This document shows positions 8,552 through 14,522 of a stretch of 15,765 nt of DNA, piece by piece (position 1 is the first letter of the stretch; every line of letters begins with the position of its first letter). The position numbers were made by a program, and so were the translations under genes. Below the pieces are notes generated by a model that was given only the letters and a program-made list of their open reading frames with translations, ran no database searches and was not told the DNA's origin. Source of the stretch: Phycisphaerae bacterium (GTDB lineage: Bacteria; Planctomycetota; Phycisphaerae; JAJVII01); NCBI GenBank assembly GCA_028706835.1, contig JAQTVL010000027.1, positions 1-15,765 of the forward strand. Direction: 5' to 3'.

Positions 8552-8791
8552 CGAACCGTGCGATTGACAAACAGTTTCCACGACACCGCCATCACGCTGC
8601 GAGTGCCTGATAAACGCGACTACCTCACGGCTCGGCAGGTGCATCGCGCACGCCGGGAGTTGTGCGGCCGTCGGGATTGCCAATGTGGCCACGGGCCGGC
8701 GCTGACACGGGGGCCCGACCAAACGCTGGACGGCACCCGCATTACACTGGTGCCCGACTCCGACGGCTCCGCGTGGATTGAGACGTGCTGA
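8549..8791 (+). CDS. Small unknown protein with RRELCGRRDCQC motif (array gene 1)
   Basis: 80 residues, start fixed by GAGGAGAGAATC directly before ATG. The sequence begins 'MRTVRLTNSFHDTAITLRVP', a short beta hairpin-like start. The central 'TARQVHRARRELCGRRDCQCGHG' has a C-x4-C-x-C cluster preceded by a basic helix. I have seen this 'RRELCG...C.CG' arrangement in small proteins of plasmids and phages without a known function. The end, 'DGTRITLVPDSDGSAWIETC', is beta-like. Metal or nucleic-acid binding is possible but not shown. It is first of the seven-gene array and is separated from the HTH gene by 54 nt. Confidence 0.7.
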   Translation: MRTVRLTNSFHDTAITLRVPDKRDYLTARQVHRARRELCGRRDCQCGHGPALTRGPDQTLDGTRITLVPDSDGSAWIETC

Positions 8792-8793
8792 AA

Positions 8794-8813
8794 CACCACT
8801 AACTGAGGAGAGA
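8794..8813 (+). repeat. Leader repeat type 2, copy 1 (second copy 9964-9983)
   Basis: CACCACTAACTGAGGAGAGA is identical at 8794-8813 and 9964-9983, each time filling almost the whole spacer between two small genes and supplying the ribosome-binding site for the second. The copies are 1170 bp apart and the flanking genes are not homologous. Confidence 0.75.
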
Positions 8814-8817
8814 GAAC

Positions 8818-9099
8818 ATGACTACCTACTATGGATCAGCTATTTTAGCTGGCCCCGTCGGCGCAAAAGACACCCCAGAGCAGTTTCTGCCGATCATGGC
8901 GAGTGGCGCGCCCACCGAGACTGCGATTGTGATTACTGCCGATTCTGCTGAGGCCGCGCGCGACAAGCAAATTCTGTGGCACCTCGTGCGCAATCGGATC
9001 GCCGAACTGCGGCGGCAGCGCGTTTGCGTGGAATATGCCGAAACACGCGACGAAGTTCTGAAGCGGTTGGAGGTGCTAGCGGACCGGGTGATTCGTTGA
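8818..9099 (+). CDS. Small unknown protein (array gene 2)
   Basis: 93 residues, preceded by GAGGAGAGAGAAC and starting 26 nt after the previous stop. The N-terminal part is neutral and beta-like ('YYGSAILAGPVGAKDTPEQFLPIMASGAPTETAIVITADS'). The C-terminal half is a long amphipathic helix ('AEAARDKQILWHLVRNRIAELRRQRVCVEYAETRDEVLKRLEVLADRVI'), suggestive of a coiled-coil or partner-binding segment. No family recognised, no signal peptide. It is the second member of a two-gene unit with 8549-8791. Confidence 0.65.
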   Translation: MTTYYGSAILAGPVGAKDTPEQFLPIMASGAPTETAIVITADSAEAARDKQILWHLVRNRIAELRRQRVCVEYAETRDEVLKRLEVLADRVIR

Positions 9100-9232
9100 C
9101 GCCCACACCCCGCGCCCCGTGGCGGCAGGCACGGGCGCACGGGTGCGAGCGTTTCGCACGCTGGACCACCGGGCAACAGGTGGCAACCCCAACGCCTCTG
9201 GGGATTCAGGAGGCAACCAGGAGAGTCATATC

Positions 9233-9628
9233 ATGTCCAAACGCACCATCACCCTTACCAACCGCGCGCCAGTCACCATCGACGAAGACAACTGGCCCAC
9301 CATCGCCGAGGCCACCGACAGTGAGCACGACGGAGAGGTGGAATGCCAGGCCACCCGCAAGAGCAAGTGGTCCGTCCGCGTCCGCAAGCACAGCGACGGC
9401 CGCGCCATCGTGTACGCCACGTACAGTTACGACACCAACTGGCGTAACGCTCGCTGCTACTCAGCAAAGCGCGGCATCCTGGTGGCCTCGGGCGGTGATC
9501 TAGTGGCCGCCATCCGCGAGGTGTGCGACGACATCGCCTACGCCGAGTGCGACGAGGAAGACGCCGAACGCTGGCCGACACTGGCTGCGGAGTGCATTGC
9601 CAATCTGCCGGCGGAGGAACTCGACTAA
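9233..9628 (+). CDS. Conserved small protein 'RTITLTNRAPVTI' type, unknown function (array gene 3)
   Basis: 131 residues from the ATG at 9233, chosen over an in-frame start at 9119 because AGGAGAG lies 9 nt before it and the upstream extension is low-complexity Arg/Gly. It starts 'MSKRTITLTNRAPVTIDEDNWPTIAEATDSEHDGEVECQATRKSKWSVRVRKHSDGRAIVYATYSYDT' and ends 'CIANLPAEELD'. I recall closely similar small proteins on proteobacterial plasmids and phages, where they are unannotated, so this gene is probably spread by transfer. The fold looks alpha/beta with an acidic C-terminus. The spacer before it (9100-9232) carries small hairpins such as GTGCGA/TCGCAC. Confidence 0.75.
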   Translation: MSKRTITLTNRAPVTIDEDNWPTIAEATDSEHDGEVECQATRKSKWSVRVRKHSDGRAIVYATYSYDTNWRNARCYSAKRGILVASGGDLVAAIREVCDDIAYAECDEEDAERWPTLAAECIANLPAEELD

Positions 9629-9645
9629 TGTCCGCCCGCTCCTTG

Positions 9646-9674
9646 CCCTGGACGGGAACCGATCCCGTCCAGGG
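9646..9674 (+). other. Perfect 11-bp stem-loop between array genes 3 and 4
   Basis: CCCTGGACGGG (9646-9656) and CCCGTCCAGGG (9664-9674) are exact reverse complements around a 7-nt loop, 17 nt after the stop of the preceding gene. No T-tract follows on either strand. It could be a U-less terminator, an RNA-processing or stability element, or a recombination hairpin. Confidence 0.55.
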
Positions 9675-9708
9675 AAAGAATGGGGCAACCTAACACGAGG
9701 AGAGAATC

Positions 9709-9957
9709 ATGGCTACCGTAACAGTGAAAATCGGAACCCAGGAACTCCACATCTCTGATGCCACGGGCGGCTACACGATCAACGCCGAGGCTGAGGTGGC
9801 AGCGATAGCGGAACTCCGCGAGGGGTTTGGGCTGGCCGCCGACAATGCCACGGCTACGATCTACACACACGGACAGGTAATGGCCGAGATCAACTCCGAA
9901 CTGGCGCGGCAGTTCATCGCGGCCCGAAAACTTGCGGCCAAGGCGACCGCCGGCTGA
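9709..9957 (+). CDS. Small unknown protein (array gene 4)
   Basis: 82 residues with the type 1 leader (GAGGAGAGAATC) at the start codon. Sequence: a beta-like N-terminus ('MATVTVKIGTQELHISDATGGYTINAEAEVAAIAELREGFGL') followed by a helical half ending 'INSELARQFIAARKLAAKATAG'. No recognised domain, cysteine or signal peptide. Its stop is followed by the type 2 leader and the next gene after 28 nt, so it pairs with that gene in a dicistronic unit. Confidence 0.65.
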   Translation: MATVTVKIGTQELHISDATGGYTINAEAEVAAIAELREGFGLAADNATATIYTHGQVMAEINSELARQFIAARKLAAKATAG

Positions 9958-9985
9958 ATTCACCACCACTAACTGAGGAGAGATC

Positions 9986-10171
9986 ATGGACAAAAAGCCC
10001 GTAGTGACCTACCAATCACCACGCGGAGACACCTGGAACCTCTGCGCCGACTGTCAGCGCGAAGCGGTAGAGCGTGATGCCTGGCCGCGCGACGCCACTG
10101 GACAGGAGTATTGCACCGTTAGCCACGGTCTGCATGATGGCCGTTGCGACGGCTGCCAACGCGCCGAGTAG
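9986..10171 (+). CDS. Small zinc-finger-like protein (array gene 5)
   Basis: 61 residues, start fixed by the type 2 leader (GAGGAGAGATC before ATG). Two C-x2-C pairs bracket the protein: 'LCADC' near residues 19-23 and 'CDGC' near 54-57. An additional C and two H occur in 'YCTVSHGLHDGRCDGC'. This is a treble-clef or zinc-ribbon-like arrangement. Small proteins with 'gdtW.LC..C....YC.VSHGlH.G.CD.C' occur in mobile DNA with unknown function. Zinc binding is a reasonable inference, the partner is unknown. Confidence 0.68.
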   Translation: MDKKPVVTYQSPRGDTWNLCADCQREAVERDAWPRDATGQEYCTVSHGLHDGRCDGCQRAE

Positions 10172-10183
10172 TCGGTACCCTCA

Positions 10184-10209
10184 CCCGCGCCGGGCACGCT
10201 CGGCGCGGG
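10184..10209 (+). other. Perfect 9-bp stem-loop between array genes 5 and 6
   Basis: CCCGCGCCG (10184-10192) and CGGCGCGGG (10201-10209) are exact reverse complements with an 8-nt loop, 12 nt after the preceding stop. No T-tract follows. It occupies the same relative position as the hairpin at 9646-9674, again before a GGGCAACC...TAACACGA leader. Confidence 0.5.
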
Positions 10210-10247
10210 ATGACGGGCAACCATCTAACACGATGGAGAGAAGAACG

Positions 10248-10442
10248 ATGGCAACTCACACGATTCCAAATGCAAACTGGCCAATGGCTCTTGCCAAGGC
10301 TGTCGCGGAAGCATCCGATGGAGATGTGATCCAGTGTCACTCCCAGGCACAAGCGGCGGCTGGCGAACGCGCACGACTGCGGATGTGTCCAGAGAAAGCC
10401 CTCGTATTTCTAATCGAGGAGGCGGCGCAAGCCGCGAACTGA
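10248..10442 (+). CDS. Small unknown protein (array gene 6)
   Basis: 64 residues from the ATG at 10248. An in-frame ATG at 10233 is rejected because the GGAGAGAAG ribosome-binding site lies after it. The protein is 'MATHTIPNANWPMALAKAVAEASDGDVIQCHSQAQAAAGERARLRMCPEKALVFLIEEAAQAAN', mixed helix/strand without a recognised domain. Its TGA overlaps the ATG of the next gene by one base, so the pair is translationally coupled. Confidence 0.6.
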   Translation: MATHTIPNANWPMALAKAVAEASDGDVIQCHSQAQAAAGERARLRMCPEKALVFLIEEAAQAAN

Positions 10443-10681
10443 TGTCCACCTATGGTTTTGAGTGTCTCATCCGCGGTCCGGCCACCGAGCAAGCATATCG
10501 CGGGGCATACGTTGCCGCGAAGGTGTGGGACTGGCTCCAGCAGGAGAGGCGAATCCAGTACGTGCCATGGGCGATGAGCGACCCAATAAAAGCAGCCCGG
10601 CAGGCCGAGCATGATAGCTTGCTCGATATGCTAGAGCATGAGATACGTGAGGCGGCTAAGGAAGCACGAGGCGCGGACTGA
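10442..10681 (+). CDS. Small unknown protein (array gene 7)
   Basis: 79 residues starting at the ATG of a TGATG overlap with the previous gene. A GGAGG about 20 nt upstream is too far to act alone, which supports coupling. The N-terminus is beta-like ('MSTYGFECLIRGPATEQAYRGAYVAAKVWDWLQQERRIQYVPWAM') and the C-terminal part is a charged helix ('AARQAEHDSLLDMLEHEIREAAKEARGAD'). No family recognised. It is the last gene of the array and converges with the glycosyltransferase gene, with only 9 bp between the two stop codons and no visible terminator. Confidence 0.6.
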   Translation: MSTYGFECLIRGPATEQAYRGAYVAAKVWDWLQQERRIQYVPWAMSDPIKAARQAEHDSLLDMLEHEIREAAKEARGAD

Positions 10682-10690
10682 ACCGCGCCA

Positions 10691-12247
10691 TCACCGCCCG
10701 CACCACTCCCGCCACACGCCGCGGAGTAGCTCCAGCAGGTTCCGGGCGAAACGCGACCCATCGCACAGCGGCGAGGCGGCGACGCGCTGGCGAAGCCCGG
10801 CGCGCAATGCAGCCAGACGCGGCAGGTCGCCGGCCAGACTCACGGCCATGCCAACATACTCCTCGAGGTCTCGAGCAATCGTCTCCGTCAGCCCAACATT
10901 CGACAGATGGCTCAAGGAGTGGCGGCCGGCGAACGTCTCCCCGGGGTAGGTGACCACGGGCACGCCCATCCACAGGGCTTCACAGGTCGTCAGCCCGCCG
11001 CTGTAAGGGAACGTGTCCAGGGCTAGGTCCACGCGGTTGTAGGCGGCCAGCAGTTCCGCGTGCTCCGACCAGCCGGCGAACTCCACCCGCTGGGGCTCGA
11101 TACCTTGCTCGGCGAACACCGCCCGCAGTCGCCCTGACACGGCGGCGTTGTCCAAGCCCCGGTACTTCAGCAGCAGCCGGGCACCGGGGAGTCGCCGCAG
11201 GATGGCCGACCAGGTGGCAATCACCGCCGGCGTGACTTTCGCCGGGTTGTTGAAGCTGCCGAACGTGACCCGGCCGTTCTCGAGCGCCGGCAGCGGGCCT
11301 ATCGGCGGCGCCTCGGTCGGCGGGTCGAAGCACACGTAGCCATCGGGCATCCGTAGCACCCGCTCGCAGTAGTCGGCCTCGGCGCCAGGCGGGACCTCCC
11401 AGCGGTCGGCCAGCAAGTAGTCCATGGCCGACAGCCCCGTGGTGCCGACGTAGCCCGCCCATGTCACCTGAATGGGAGCCGGATTGCGGGCGAAGGTCAG
11501 CAGGCGATTCCCGGCAAAATGGCCGCCGAGGTCGAAGAGGATGTCAATGCCATCGGCGCGAATCTGCTCGGCCAACTGATCGTCGGAAAGGTCGGCGACG
11601 GGTCGCCACACGTCGGCCGTGGCCTGAAATCGGGCGGTCATCGAGTCGGGCGTGCGGCGGGTGGAGTAGCAGGTCACCGAGCATTGGACGCGGTCGAGAT
11701 TTTCCAGGGTCCGAATCAGGAGGTAGCCGACCGGGTGGCGGGCGAAATCGGCTGAGACAAATCCCAGCCGTAGCGGCCGGTTCGGGTCGCGGGTGCTCTC
11801 GTGTGGCTTCCGCGTTGCGCGTAGCGGGGCGGCAAATCGTCGCTCGTACTCGGCATGGTCCGCCGCCAAATCCCGCCGCGTGACACCCTCGCGGTACTGG
11901 AGCACGTGAAGCAGATCGTCGAACGCTTCTGGCAAGTCATGCTTCATCTCCGCAGCTAGCCGGAAGCATTCGCACGCGGCTTCGACCTGCCCCAAGTCCT
12001 TCAGCGTGTTCCCCAGGTTGTACTGGAGTTCGGCCCAGTCTGGCCGCAGCTCGAGCGCACGCCGATAGTAGTCAACCGCCTGGCTGAGTCTGCCTTGCTC
12101 GCGGATGACGTTGCCCAGGTTGTTCGTTGCCGCCGCGTGCGCCGGCTCCGCGTCCACGATCCGCCGGTAGATGTCCTCGGCGACGTCTAGCCGCCCGGCT
12201 TGCTGGTGGGCGAAGGCGATCGTCAGAGCTTCGGAGAGCGTGGCCAT
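10691..12247 (-). CDS. TPR-containing O-linked GlcNAc transferase-like glycosyltransferase (GT41)
   Basis: 518 residues. Residues 5-105 form about three tetratricopeptide repeats ('TNNLGNVIREQGRLSQAVDYYRRALELRP', 'LQYNLGNTLKDLGQVEAACECFRLAAE'). The catalytic GT41 region starts at about 159: 'LRLGFVSADFARHPVGYLL' (H171, equivalent of the HPxxY histidine of OGT), 'DILFDLGGHFAGNRLLTFARNPAPIQVTWAGYVGTTGLSAMDY' (235-277, H243), 'VTFGSFNNPAKVTP', 'ARLLLKYRGL' (K361, UDP-binding lysine position) and 'LDTFPYSGGLTTCEALWMGVPVVT' (410-433). It should transfer a sugar from UDP-GlcNAc or a similar nucleotide sugar to Ser/Thr of cytoplasmic proteins, the TPRs selecting substrate. Only three repeats is short compared with eukaryotic OGT but normal for bacterial members. 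It is the second gene of a minus-strand operon, 14 nt behind the exported protein, with a weak ribosome-binding site. Confidence 0.93.
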   Translation of the reverse strand: MATLSEALTIAFAHQQAGRLDVAEDIYRRIVDAEPAHAAATNNLGNVIREQGRLSQAVDYYRRALELRPDWAELQYNLGNTLKDLGQVEAACECFRLAAEMKHDLPEAFDDLLHVLQYREGVTRRDLAADHAEYERRFAAPLRATRKPHESTRDPNRPLRLGFVSADFARHPVGYLLIRTLENLDRVQCSVTCYSTRRTPDSMTARFQATADVWRPVADLSDDQLAEQIRADGIDILFDLGGHFAGNRLLTFARNPAPIQVTWAGYVGTTGLSAMDYLLADRWEVPPGAEADYCERVLRMPDGYVCFDPPTEAPPIGPLPALENGRVTFGSFNNPAKVTPAVIATWSAILRRLPGARLLLKYRGLDNAAVSGRLRAVFAEQGIEPQRVEFAGWSEHAELLAAYNRVDLALDTFPYSGGLTTCEALWMGVPVVTYPGETFAGRHSLSHLSNVGLTETIARDLEEYVGMAVSLAGDLPRLAALRAGLRQRVAASPLCDGSRFARNLLELLRGVWREWCGR

Positions 12248-12261
12248 CGTGCCGGCTCACT

Positions 12262-12744
12262 CTATGGCTTAATTTTCGCGTCCACGAATGCCGCGAGCTT
12301 CTCAGCCTTCTGGAGCCACGGCCCGAATGCCTTGGCTTCCTTGCGATCCAAGAGAATGCTTCCCCCAAATATTCGTTTCGCTGGGGATATGGAGACGTTG
12401 AATCCGTGCTCGGGGTGGAGCCAGAAGCTTACCTTGATGTCCCCGGCCGATACCGTCTCGCGTGCCTCGCCGCCTTTCGCACGCATCGCCGCATAACGCT
12501 CATCGGACTGCGCAAGTACCGCACCGACGGCGGACGCATCGGTGGGCTTCATTCGTACCCACTCCATGTCTCCGTTGAGAACAACGAGCGTGGAATCCTG
12601 CGTCTTGGTCACGCTCAGTCCGCTCTTACCGACAGCGGCGACCTTCCACGTAAACTCGAATTCGTCGATCACGAAATCCTCGGCCACCGCAACGTGCAGG
12701 AGCGCGAAGAACACCGGAGCCGCGAGAACCGCAGAGAAACGCAT
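12262..12744 (-). CDS. Small exported protein of unknown function
   Basis: 160 residues starting at the ATG at 12744, preceded by GGAGGG 7 nt upstream. A longer in-frame start at 13134 is rejected because it reads through the promoter and low-complexity Arg-rich sequence. The N-terminus is a classic Sec signal peptide: 'MRFSAVLAAPVFFALLHVAVA' with an A-V-A cleavage site before E22. The mature 139 residues are mixed alpha/beta ('DFVIDEFEFTWKVAAVGKSGLSVTKTQDSTLVVLNGDMEWVRMKP', 'FWLHPEHGFNVSISPAKRIFGGSILLDRKEAKAFGPWLQKAEKLAAFVDAKIKP') without cysteines or a lipobox, so it should be soluble beyond the inner membrane. No family recognised. It is co-transcribed with the GT41 gene. Confidence 0.8.
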   Translation of the reverse strand: MRFSAVLAAPVFFALLHVAVAEDFVIDEFEFTWKVAAVGKSGLSVTKTQDSTLVVLNGDMEWVRMKPTDASAVGAVLAQSDERYAAMRAKGGEARETVSAGDIKVSFWLHPEHGFNVSISPAKRIFGGSILLDRKEAKAFGPWLQKAEKLAAFVDAKIKP

Positions 12745-12777
12745 CGCCTTGCCCTCCAAGTTGCCCCTCCACCCGCC

Positions 12778-12807
12778 AGCATAGCGCCGACAGGCGGGGC
12801 GAGTCAA
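12778..12807 (-). promoter_or_regulatory. Sigma70-type promoter for the exported-protein/GT41 operon
   Basis: Read on the minus strand: TTGACT (12807-12802), 18-bp spacer, TATGCT (12783-12778). The predicted start near 12771 leaves a 5' leader of about 27 nt. CCCGCC (12772-12777) and GGCGGG (12793-12798) form a small inverted repeat around the -10 box that could be an operator. Confidence 0.6.
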
Positions 12808-12927
12808 GGGGCGGGGGCGTGAGGTGTAACGTATCCGAACGCTCTGTATCATTTCTGAAAATCCGCAAGATTTCCGCAAGCCGCGCGATGAGCGCAGCCG
12901 ACGCCTTCCAAATAGCCGGTACAAGTC

Positions 12928-13093
12928 CCGCCACCACAATAGTTTAGAGTCAAGTTGCGTCCCCGCAATTTGGCGATCGTGGTGGCGGTTTACTCCGCGC
13001 GGTCCTGCTGCTGTGGCCGTCTGAACACTCGGTCGTCTGTTGTAAACCGTTGCCCGGCAACCGCTTATGGCTGGAGTCGGGCAGCGGTTTTTT
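12928..13093 (+). ncRNA. Candidate structured RNA / attenuator-like leader
   Basis: Three helices can be drawn on the plus strand. Helix A pairs CCGCCACCAC (12928-12937) with GTGGTGGCGG (12979-12988), 10 bp, enclosing a TTGCG/CGCAA mini-hairpin. Helix B pairs CGGTTTAC (12986-12993) with GTAAACCG (13042-13049), 8 bp, enclosing a GGCCG/CGGTC hairpin. Helix C is the intrinsic terminator stem 13044-13056/13078-13090. A and B share 12986-12988, and B and C share 13044-13049, so B excludes both A and C: the topology of an attenuator or riboswitch expression platform. I recognise no known RNA family (not 6S, SRP, tmRNA or RNase P by their conserved motifs). No convincing promoter was found upstream. 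It could instead be a free-standing small RNA. Confidence 0.4.
13044..13093 (+). terminator. Canonical rho-independent terminator
   Basis: AAACCGTTGCCCG (13044-13056) pairs with CGGGCAGCGGTTT (13078-13090) over 13 bp with one G-U, 21-nt loop, followed without a gap by a run of six T (13088-13093, partly in the stem). It acts on the plus strand although no plus-strand gene precedes it within 2.3 kb, which implies an upstream non-coding transcript or control of a read-through transcript. Confidence 0.75.
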
Positions 13094-13117
13094 GATTGCG
13101 CCCAGCGAAAAGCTCCG

Positions 13118-13147
13118 TTGACAATGAAAGCCACGCGGGTCTAGATT
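13118..13147 (+). promoter_or_regulatory. Sigma70-type promoter upstream of the integrase
   Basis: Perfect -35 TTGACA (13118-13123), 18-bp spacer, TAGATT (13142-13147). Transcription would start near 13154, giving a leader of about 220 nt before the integrase ATG. An 8-bp inverted repeat, GCGGGTCT (13135-13142) and AGACCCGC (13174-13181), spans the -10 box and could be an operator. It lies just downstream of the terminator, so integrase transcription would be insulated from the upstream RNA. Confidence 0.5.
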
Positions 13148-13375
13148 ATCGACCATGCGAATCGAGCGGCTTCAGACCCGCTTGGTCCGCGAAACACAGC
13201 AGCCCTCTTGAGCCCTCTGGCTCACCCGGGCACCAACAGCCAAATCAGCCCGCTCACACATACGCACGGACGCACAAAATGCGCACCGGATTGCGAGTCG
13301 CGATTTCGTGCTATATTTCCACGGTGGGTAAATCCCGCAACGGAGTGCGTTCCACCGCACATCCGGGGCGGACTG

Positions 13376-14272
13376 ATGATTGCATTCCCGCAAACACTTG
13401 CGGACTTCTTCGAGCGCGTCTATCGGCCGAGGCGGCTGCCGGGCGGCGCACCGAACACAATTCGTCTATACTGGGTGCTGTTCCGCGCCTTCGAGTCGCA
13501 CCTTCACCGTCCGCCGTTGCTGCAGGACCTGGACGCGGATACGATCACCGAGTTTCTCTCAGCCTACTCTGCGGACCACGCCCCTCGATCCGTCAACGCG
13601 ATGCTCGATCGGCTGATGGCGCTGGCCCGATTCGCAACGCAAAAGCGGCTGCTCGCCGAGGTCCCCGATGTGCTGGCCTGGCCCGAGCCACGGCGCATCC
13701 CACGAGCCTACAACCTGGATCAAGTGCGCCGGCTGCTGTTGGCCTGCCGAGGAGCCTGCGGAGTAATCTGCGGGCTCCCGGCAGGTTTATACTGGTCGGC
13801 GGTCGCATTGACCTTCTACTACACGGGCATCCGGGCGTCGGCCTGCTGGATGCTGGAACAGCGGGATTTGGAGGACGGCGTACTGCGGGTCCGACCGGAG
13901 ACGCACAAGCCGCGCACCGAGCTGCTATTCGTTCTTCCCGACGACTGTCTGAAATCGCTACGGGCGATTTGGGAGCCACCACGTCGGCTGATCTTCCCCT
14001 GGAACAAGGCATCCACCGAACGCTATCCGGCGTGGCGGCGTATTCTCGCCCGGGCAGAATTGCCCATGACGCGCTACGATCTATTTCAGCGGTTGCGGCG
14101 CACATCGGGTACGCTGGTCGAAGCGGCTGGGGGCGACGGCTCGCGGCACTTGGGCAACGGCCGGGCGATCTTCGAGCGGCACTACCTAGATCCGATTGTC
14201 GGGCGCCGCTCACAGATCAGCTTGCTGCCAAGCCCAGACGTGGCGACCGACCGGCAGCTACGGCTGTTCTGA
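13376..14272 (+). CDS. Tyrosine recombinase / integrase with atypical catalytic residues
   Basis: 298 residues from ATG 13376, preceded by GGGGCGG. A longer in-frame start at 13208 is disfavoured because the extra 56 residues are low-complexity. Residues 1-100 form the SAM-like core-binding domain ('TLADFFERVYRPRRLPGGAPNTIRLYWVLFRAF', 'LQDLDADTITEFLSAYSADHAPRSVNAMLDRL'). The catalytic domain has R153 ('YYTGIRASACWMLEQRDLE'), K178 ('RPETHKPRTELLFVLP'), R241 and nucleophile Y270 ('RHYLDP'). The two positions normally histidine differ: Q238 in 'FQRLRRTSGT' (usually H-x-L-R-R-T) and N261 in 'RHLGNG' (usually LGH). It should cut and rejoin DNA through a 3'-phosphotyrosine to integrate or excise the element. 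The substitutions may slow or alter that chemistry. The gene follows the promoter at 13118 and the CCGCAA repeats. Confidence 0.9.
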   Translation: MIAFPQTLADFFERVYRPRRLPGGAPNTIRLYWVLFRAFESHLHRPPLLQDLDADTITEFLSAYSADHAPRSVNAMLDRLMALARFATQKRLLAEVPDVLAWPEPRRIPRAYNLDQVRRLLLACRGACGVICGLPAGLYWSAVALTFYYTGIRASACWMLEQRDLEDGVLRVRPETHKPRTELLFVLPDDCLKSLRAIWEPPRRLIFPWNKASTERYPAWRRILARAELPMTRYDLFQRLRRTSGTLVEAAGGDGSRHLGNGRAIFERHYLDPIVGRRSQISLLPSPDVATDRQLRLF

Positions 14273-14445
14273 CCTTCTCTCTGCACTCACGCTCTACATC
14301 CCTGCGCCCCGGCACGTCGCTGGACCGAGCAGCCGGGTCGCCGGGGGGCCGCGTGGCCCGCTCACCTCAGCCTCCCGCCCAGCCTGGCGATCGGTCCCTC
14401 GGGGCTGGGCAATTTGCAAATCACCTCTGCGTCCCGATGCAGGCT

Positions 14446-14485
14446 CCGCCGGCGCGGTGGCCGGGTTGCTCCACCGCGCCGGCGG
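14446..14485 (+). other. Perfect 15-bp GC-rich stem-loop after the integrase
   Basis: CCGCCGGCGCGGTGG (14446-14460) and CCACCGCGCCGGCGG (14471-14485) are exact reverse complements around the 10-nt loop CCGGGTTGCT. It lies 174 bp after the integrase stop and 37 bp before the next start codon. There is no T-tract, so it is either a U-less terminator for the integrase or a 5'-leader structure. The rest of 14273-14522 holds only a 10-bp palindrome ATTTGCAAAT (14412-14421) and no gene. Confidence 0.6.
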
Positions 14486-14522
14486 GTGGAGGAGATAAGG
14501 ACACAACTCGAAAGGTAACGCC

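Larger units (their letters stand above)
12863..13403. repeat. Cluster of CCGCAA repeats around the integrase promoter region
   Basis: CCGCAA occurs at 12863-12868, 12874-12879, 12963-12968, 13335-13340 and 13388-13393, and in inverted orientation (TTGCGG) at 13398-13403. The first two are direct repeats of CCGCAAG with an 11-bp period, one helical turn. The last two form an inverted pair with a 4-nt spacer at the start of the integrase gene. The spacing recalls arm-type or excisionase sites of tyrosine integrases, but this is inference. Confidence 0.4.

Noticed and set aside
8532..9983. Recurring 20-nt sequences considered as CRISPR repeats
   Set aside because: Each copy ends at a start codon and contains a ribosome-binding site. 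Spacing is gene-length and there are no regular spacers or cas genes.
12127..12822. 231-residue plus-strand frame opposite the exported-protein and GT41 genes
   Set aside because: The minus strand carries a signal peptide, TPRs and a promoter with good spacing, so the plus frame is a shadow.
7805..13146. GTCTAGA shared by 7805-7811 and 13139-13145 as attachment-site direct repeats
   Set aside because: Only 7 identical bases with no flanking similarity, and the first copy is part of a palindrome. Expected by chance at this distance.
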